From contig DATMAG010000069.1 of assembly GCA_035560235.1 (NCBI GenBank), positions 1 through 15,819 on the forward strand: a stretch of 15,819 nt of DNA. The letters run 5' to 3'. Source of the DNA: DASRDU01 sp035560235. GTDB lineage: Bacteria > Acidobacteriota > Blastocatellia > RBC074. A program made the position numbers and the translations under genes. The notes under the pieces were generated by a model. That model was given only the letters and a program-made list of their open reading frames with translations, was not told where the DNA came from and searched no databases. Shown in pieces: positions 11,509 to 15,819 of the stretch; the stretch's first letter is position 1, and each line of letters opens with the position of its first letter.

Positions 11509-13263
11509 TCACTGCTTCCGTCCGATTGCAAACAGGCTCTGCGCTGAGCGCACATACATCACGCCTTCTGACAGGGCCGGCGTCGCCATCAGCAGTTCGC
11601 CCAGCGAATTTGCAGCGAGGTGCGCGAACTTCCGGCCTGCGGCGATGACCAGCATTTCGCCGTCTTCGTTCGAAAGATAAAGTTTGCCGTCGGCGGCGAC
11701 GGGTGAGGCGCTGAAGCCGCTGCCGACGAGCGGCAGGCGCTGACGATAGATCTCCTCGCCCGTTTTCAGATCGTAGGCGTCAAGCAGGCCGTTGTTGGCA
11801 AGGACATAAAGAATGCCGTCATAAACGAGCGGCGTCGGCATGTAAGGCCCGCGCCCCGTGCGACTCCACACGACGGCATCGCTGCTCGACTTTCCTTCCG
11901 GCAAAGTGATGTCGCCGCGCGCTCCGGCCCGCACGACAAAGATCGGGCGTTCAGGCGCGCGACCGCTGGCGATGATGAATTTGTTGTCGGCAAAGAGCGG
12001 CGTCGGCGCAGTGATCTTCGAACTGCGCCCGAGCCGCCACAACTCCTTTCCCGTACGCGGATCGTAACCGCGAATGTAATTCGCCGCATTCGTCACCAGT
12101 TCCGGCCCCGCCGAAGTCAGCGCGACGGTCGGCGTGCCCCACGAAGGCAGTTCATCGCGTTCGGTCTTCCACACCTGTCTGCCGGTTTCGGCATCGAGCG
12201 CGAGCAGGAACGAATCGTCCTGCGTGTCGCATTGCAGAATGACCAGGTTGTTCCAGATGATCGGTGAACTCGCCGTGCCCCATTCATAAGTCGGAATGTC
12301 GTATGCGCCCAGATTCAACCGGCCCAGGTCCACCTTCCAGAGCAGACGCCCGCTGAGGTCGTAAGCATAAACGCCCTGCGAGCCGAACCACGCCACGACG
12401 ATGCGCCCGTCTGTCGCGGGCGTCGCGCTGGCGTAGGTTGATTTGATGTGGCGTTTTTCGCGCGGCACGCCTTCGTGCGCCACACGTTCCCACAGAATTC
12501 TGCCTGTGCGTTTGTCGAGCGCGTAAAGCATCCACCGCTGCGGCGTGCGATCCTCTGAAGCATCGCCATCGCCATACAGCCCCGGTTTGAAACTCGCTTT
12601 CGGGTCGCTGCTGACGGCGCTCGTGACAAAGATGCGCTGTCCCCAGACGACGGGGCTTGAATGCGCGAGGCCGGGAATCGGCGTGCGCCAGAGAATGTTT
12701 TCGCCTGTTTTGCCGTCCCAGCGGTCGGGCAGGTTCTGCCCTTCGGCAATGCCCGCAGCCTGAAGTCCGCGAAACGAAGGCCAGTTGCCCTTCGCGCTGC
12801 CAGGCTCAGGGCGTTTGGGCGGGCGCGCAACAGAACTGGCAGTGATGCGGCGCTGAGCAATGACCCGGTTTTCTTCAGCAGGCATCCACGTGCTGCCGTT
12901 CAGAATCATCCGGCGCGGCACACAATCATCAGCCACCAGGTCAAAACTGACGTGACTGCCTTCGACACGCACACGGTAACGGCCAGGGCCGTCGCAGCCC
13001 CTGGGTGCTTTGGCAGTGACCAGTTCAAGTTCATCGCCGGTGCGCTTCCAGTTACCGCTGAGTGCAGGCCAGCCCGTGCCTTCAAGTCTGAATGTTCCGT
13101 CTGCATTGAAGCGCGCCGTGAATGCGCCGAACTTCAACGGGGTTGCGGGAAGCTGCAGTTCGGTTTGTCGAATTGCGCCTGCTGAGCCTGAGACGCCTGC
13201 CGCAGCGATTGCAATCAGCGTCATCAGCACAAGCGCAGGAATGGCGTAATACTCTCTTTTCAT
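11509..13263 (-). CDS. Secreted PQQ-type beta-propeller repeat protein
   Basis: The 584-residue protein begins with a signal peptide (MKREYYAIPALVLMTLIAIAAAG). A roughly 100-residue beta-rich N-terminal segment with two Cys (CDGPG and DDC) follows. From about residue 160 come propeller repeats with the AxDxxTGxxxW signature: LYALDKRTGRILWE, VYAYDLSGRLLWK, LLALDAETGRQVWK, IRGYDPRTGKELWR and LDAYDLKTGEEIYR. The opening NWPSFRGLQAAGIAEG is typical of the outer-membrane or periplasmic PQQ-like proteins common in Acidobacteriota and Planctomycetes. The conserved catalytic and cofactor residues of true quinoprotein dehydrogenases are not evident, so it may be structural or a binding protein. The gene stands 60 bp after the ATC-hydrolase-like gene and 144 bp before the kinase gene. 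Confidence 0.85.
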   Translation of the reverse strand: MKREYYAIPALVLMTLIAIAAAGVSGSAGAIRQTELQLPATPLKFGAFTARFNADGTFRLEGTGWPALSGNWKRTGDELELVTAKAPRGCDGPGRYRVRVEGSHVSFDLVADDCVPRRMILNGSTWMPAEENRVIAQRRITASSVARPPKRPEPGSAKGNWPSFRGLQAAGIAEGQNLPDRWDGKTGENILWRTPIPGLAHSSPVVWGQRIFVTSAVSSDPKASFKPGLYGDGDASEDRTPQRWMLYALDKRTGRILWERVAHEGVPREKRHIKSTYASATPATDGRIVVAWFGSQGVYAYDLSGRLLWKVDLGRLNLGAYDIPTYEWGTASSPIIWNNLVILQCDTQDDSFLLALDAETGRQVWKTERDELPSWGTPTVALTSAGPELVTNAANYIRGYDPRTGKELWRLGRSSKITAPTPLFADNKFIIASGRAPERPIFVVRAGARGDITLPEGKSSSDAVVWSRTGRGPYMPTPLVYDGILYVLANNGLLDAYDLKTGEEIYRQRLPLVGSGFSASPVAADGKLYLSNEDGEMLVIAAGRKFAHLAANSLGELLMATPALSEGVMYVRSAQSLFAIGRKQ

Positions 13264-13305
13264 CGGCTGACGGTCCTTGTGTGAACAGAGACCGGAACTG
13301 ACGGG

Positions 13306-13323
13306 GCCGCAGCCTTCTGCGGC
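13306..13323 (-). terminator. Perfect 7-bp hairpin just after the ATC-hydrolase-like gene
   Basis: GCCGCAG (13306-13312) pairs with CTGCGGC (13317-13323) around a CCTT loop. It begins right at the stop codon of the upstream minus-strand gene. No T-run follows on the minus strand, so it is a weak or Rho-assisted terminator at best, or an mRNA 3'-end stabiliser inside an operon. Confidence 0.4.
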
Positions 13324-14031
13324 TCAGCCCTCCGGCAGTGCGGGCGTGTCCCTGCTGATCTGAATCAGTTCAGGGTATTGTTCGGCCAGTCTCAGTGGCT
13401 GCCCGCCGCGTTTGTAGCGAAAGTCGCAATGCGTTGCGCCAGTGGCCAGCGAACCGGTGCGGCGCAATCCCTGATTGTGTTTGTCGCTCATCACATCGTC
13501 CACCGCGCACATATATGGCACGACTTCCATCGCGTCGTGTTTCGCCGCCGACTGACAGAGCGCGCACGATCTGACGTTGTAGCCCCGGTCGAAATCCGCG
13601 TTCGTCGCGTCCACGACTTCAAAGACATCCTCGCCCGGCTGAGCGTTTGTTTGCGAAGCCTCGGCCAGCAAAGCGAACCCGGCCAGACGCTCCTGCAACG
13701 CTTCCCTGCTCTCTTCCGGCAGTGGCGGGATTGGCGCCCGCGCGAGGCCATTCAGGAGAGCGCGGCCAAACGCGTGAACGCCGGTGCCGCGCCGCTTCAG
13801 AGCAAGATAGAGCGACAGATTGACGTTGCAGATGAACAGCGCCGGGGCGAGCGGGTGTTCGGGTTTGTCCACGTAAGCCATTTCGGGCAGCATCGCGTCA
13901 AAGATGGCCGAGGCTTCGTCAACGACAGTCTGCGGGTCGTCGGCAAAGTTTCCGGCCAGCCGCGTCAGCCGCATCCGGGCCTGATCGAAAAAGGTCTGTT
14001 TTACGAACTGCTCACTGGTCTGCCTGTTCAT
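13324..14031 (-). CDS. L-2-amino-thiazoline-4-carboxylic acid (ATC) hydrolase-like protein
   Basis: From ATG 14031 the protein has 235 residues. The C-terminal block CALCQSAAKHDAMEVVPYMC, then DVMSDKHNQGLRRTGSLATG and THCDFRYKRGG, is characteristic of the ATC hydrolase family (PF14196), whose founding member opens the thiazoline ring in bacterial conversion of ATC to cysteine. Whether this protein uses that substrate is not known; the family is broad and most members are untested. The N-terminal part is helical. An alternative start at GTG 14109 has a better spaced GAGG site, 10 bp after the DinB-like stop, and would add 26 residues. The ATG was chosen because the added stretch has poorer codon bias and no family feature. 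Confidence 0.75.
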   Translation of the reverse strand: MNRQTSEQFVKQTFFDQARMRLTRLAGNFADDPQTVVDEASAIFDAMLPEMAYVDKPEHPLAPALFICNVNLSLYLALKRRGTGVHAFGRALLNGLARAPIPPLPEESREALQERLAGFALLAEASQTNAQPGEDVFEVVDATNADFDRGYNVRSCALCQSAAKHDAMEVVPYMCAVDDVMSDKHNQGLRRTGSLATGATHCDFRYKRGGQPLRLAEQYPELIQISRDTPALPEG

Positions 14032-14119
14032 AATCCTTGCCCAGTCGGAGTGTGTCGCGTCAGAACCGCGAAGCAGCGTGTCCTGCGAGGCCGAAACCTG
14101 TTTTCGCACTGCTGCAACC

Positions 14120-14584
14120 TCACCAGCAGTTCAGCGCCTGTCTGACCGCCACGAGCTGCCCGACGTGATAGGCGTTATGGTCTGCCACAAGCAACAGCTC
14201 GCGCAGGTAAGTCTGTCCGGTGCCGTGAGGAATCGCGGCGAAAAGATCGAGCGTGTCATCGAGCGCCAGAGCTTTCAGGGAGCGCAGATCGCCTTGAAAC
14301 CGCTCAACGCTCGTCGCCCATTCAGAATCGTTCAGCGGAGCTGCATTCGCAGGCCAGTATTCGGCCATCGAAGCCGGCTCCACGTAACCGGGGTTCACGC
14401 AGAAGTCCAGAATATCGAACTGCGCCTGGCGCAGGTGCTCGATCAACTGCCAGCCGGAGTGCGCCAGCCCCGGCGGCGTCACGCCTCGAAGTTCAACGGG
14501 AAAATCTGAAACGGCGCGACTGTACCCGACGTGCGCGTCCTCCCAGTCGAGTTGTCGCGCAAGCAGTTCTCGCAGTTGCCGCAT
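14120..14584 (-). CDS. DinB-like metal-binding four-helix protein
   Basis: The 154-residue protein has the DinB/YfiT-type fold signature: H50 in the WQLIEHLRQAQ helix, and H136 and H140 in DHNAYHVGQL, a putative metal-binding His triad. Family members include thiol-dependent transferases and many proteins of unknown role; nothing here sets the substrate. ATG 14584 was chosen over GTG 14593 because GAGGAG lies 8 bases upstream of the ATG, while it touches the GTG. The gene lies 37 bp after the metallo-hydrolase gene and before the ATC-hydrolase-like gene, probably in one operon. Confidence 0.8.
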   Translation of the reverse strand: MRQLRELLARQLDWEDAHVGYSRAVSDFPVELRGVTPPGLAHSGWQLIEHLRQAQFDILDFCVNPGYVEPASMAEYWPANAAPLNDSEWATSVERFQGDLRSLKALALDDTLDLFAAIPHGTGQTYLRELLLVADHNAYHVGQLVAVRQALNCW

Positions 14585-14621
14585 GATGTTCACTCCTCAT
14601 TGAATTCCCGGTGCTGCCCTC

Positions 14622-15539
14622 TCAGGTCTGTAATCCTGATCCTGCCGCGCCTGATTCACTGTAATGACCCTGTTCGATCCTTGCCACGCCATTGCCCGGT
14701 TTCGGAAACCTTGCAAACACCGCCGGATCATGTCCCGGCACGATCAGGCGCGGATGCGAAGCGAGCTGTTTCATCCGCTCCTGCGCCTGCAGGTTCAACG
14801 CGGCGTCAAGCGTTTGCGCTATCGGCGCCCCTTTGTCGAGGTTTTCGTCCAAGTAAAGATTATCCGAAGCCACGATGGCTGTGCCCGCACGCGTCCTGAC
14901 GCTGAGATACTGCGACGCCCAGGTGTGGCGGCCGCCCGTGTGGCAGCGAATGCCGGGCATCACTTCCTGATTGTCGCCTCTGATCAGCGTGACGCGGCCC
15001 TCGGTGTTGAGTCTGACCAGGGCGAGGACGTCTTCCGCTTCGATGCCGCCGTGCGTTGTGCGCGTCTGCCACGCTTCGCCCGTGTAGTAACTGAACTCCT
15101 CCTGCTGTATCCAGATGCGCGCCTTCGGGAACAGATCCATGCCGTCGGCATGATCCCAGTGCATATGCGTGATGAAGATGTCAGTGATGTCTTCCGGTCT
15201 GAGTCCGACTCTGGCGATGGCTTCGGATGGTTTGACAAAATCCCTGACCTTCCACTGCCGGAAGAATTTGTCGCGGTAAAAGCCCGCGTCCACAAGAATA
15301 TTGCGCCCGCCCGGCCCTTTGAGCAGCCAGATCATCATCCGGATGTCGAGCCTGCGCGTCTTGTCCGCGCCCGCGACCAGCGACGCGACCGGAAAGTCGG
15401 GAATCACCGCGTAGCTGATCGCATAAATTTCATAGACCGCCTGCTCCGGTGGCGTCGCCTGCTGTCGGGCTTGTGTGGAAAGGAACGTCCCCGCGCCGCA
15501 AAGCAGCAGGACGCAGAGAGAAAGGCTCAATAGCCGCAT
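14622..15539 (-). CDS. Secreted metallo-beta-lactamase-fold hydrolase (AHL-lactonase-like)
   Basis: From ATG 15539 the protein has 305 residues, starting with a signal peptide (MRLLSLSLCVLLLCGAG, then TQARQQA). The metal-binding motif HMHWDH is at 125-130, followed by GGRHTW, the bridging Asp in VASDN and the last His in VPGHDP, so the dinuclear zinc site looks complete. Spacing and the LVDAG segment resemble the N-acyl-homoserine lactonase branch, but the substrate cannot be read from sequence. AGGAG 9 bases before the ATG supports this start over the one 14 codons upstream (15581). Confidence 0.85.
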   Translation of the reverse strand: MRLLSLSLCVLLLCGAGTFLSTQARQQATPPEQAVYEIYAISYAVIPDFPVASLVAGADKTRRLDIRMMIWLLKGPGGRNILVDAGFYRDKFFRQWKVRDFVKPSEAIARVGLRPEDITDIFITHMHWDHADGMDLFPKARIWIQQEEFSYYTGEAWQTRTTHGGIEAEDVLALVRLNTEGRVTLIRGDNQEVMPGIRCHTGGRHTWASQYLSVRTRAGTAIVASDNLYLDENLDKGAPIAQTLDAALNLQAQERMKQLASHPRLIVPGHDPAVFARFPKPGNGVARIEQGHYSESGAAGSGLQT

Positions 15540-15581
15540 CTTCGTTTTCTCCTGATCGCTCCGGTCAGAAACCAGTTTCAT

Positions 15582-15819
15582 TTCGCACTTTCACATACCG
15601 GATTTCTTCACCACCGTCACTTCACTTCCGACGGATACTGCCGCGAATGATGCACCGCGTTGTGTGGATACTGCTCCTGCATTCAGTGGTGTCCCACATG
15701 AGTTTTGTTGAAACAGGTGAACTTAGCGGATAAGCGTGCTTGATTTTCTCTTGAAATTGCGAATCCTCCCTGCCAGCAAATGAACGGCAGAAAAGATGTT
15801 AGACCTTGAAGGATTCGCA
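15582..15819. other. Non-coding right edge with a 10-bp inverted repeat
   Basis: No convincing gene is seen here; the stretch is AT-richer than its neighbours and probably holds the promoter of the metallo-hydrolase gene. A perfect inverted repeat TGCGAATCCT (15758-15767) and AGGATTCGCA (15810-15819) encloses 42 bp and ends exactly at the window edge, so it may extend beyond. It could be the end of an element or a terminator of a gene to the right. Confidence 0.4.

Noticed and set aside
15755..15780. Sigma54 -24/-12 promoter (TGGCAG...TTCGCA on the minus strand)
   Set aside because: The GG-to-GC spacing is 12 bp instead of 10, and the -12 half is a poor match.
15720..15819. Integron attC site suggested by GTTAGAC near the right edge
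   Set aside because: The matching RYYYAAC core and the inner paired boxes are not present.

Overview
The window suggests a moderately GC-rich, Gram-negative-type, non-enteric bacterium. The chromosomal genes on the right resemble those of Acidobacteriota, perhaps the Blastocatellia/Pyrinomonas side: a secreted PQQ-type propeller protein, an ATC-hydrolase-like protein, a DinB-like protein and an NtrB/NtrC-type pair. That placement is inference from gene style only. No rRNA, tRNA or CRISPR array was found.

Positions 1-140 are the right end of an IS200/IS605-type element. They hold the C-terminus of a TnpB, four consecutive hairpins typical of an omega RNA scaffold, and an RE-type terminus ending in TCAA. 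The element abuts the interior of a DISARM-type SNF2 helicase gene (drmD), which has lost its N-terminus. Downstream on the same strand is a very long adenine methyltransferase gene of the DrmMI type. The rest of a class 1 DISARM (drmA, drmB, drmC) is not downstream. In its place, at 8046-8641, are a 50-codon fragment of a Ser/Thr kinase and a frameshifted membrane protein, so the locus looks like a decaying defence island, or one whose other genes lie left of the window.

The most striking feature is four palindromic elements built from GGGAGTG-like heptamers (915-986, 4407-4922, 6597-6674, 7524-7598) inside drmD and drmMI. All four have lengths divisible by three, and all are read in the same frame, giving a GS-x-E-W-G-V-G-S arm and a PTPHSPLPTP arm. 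They sit in what look like linkers, so the host frames stay open. The 516-bp copy carries a complete 124-codon four-helix-bundle (S23 / 23S rRNA intervening-sequence protein) gene in another frame. The methyltransferase frame stays open through it, so 125 codons can be read two ways. This resembles the intervening sequences of 23S rRNA and the Rickettsia palindromic elements, here in protein-coding genes.

From 8768 to 15539 six genes run on the minus strand. In order of transcription they are a secreted metallo-beta-lactamase-fold hydrolase, a DinB-like protein, an ATC-hydrolase-like protein, a secreted PQQ-type beta-propeller protein, a cytosolic PAS histidine kinase, and its sigma54-type response regulator, which overlaps the kinase by 4 bp. 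These look like ordinary intact chromosomal genes and carry none of the palindromic elements.
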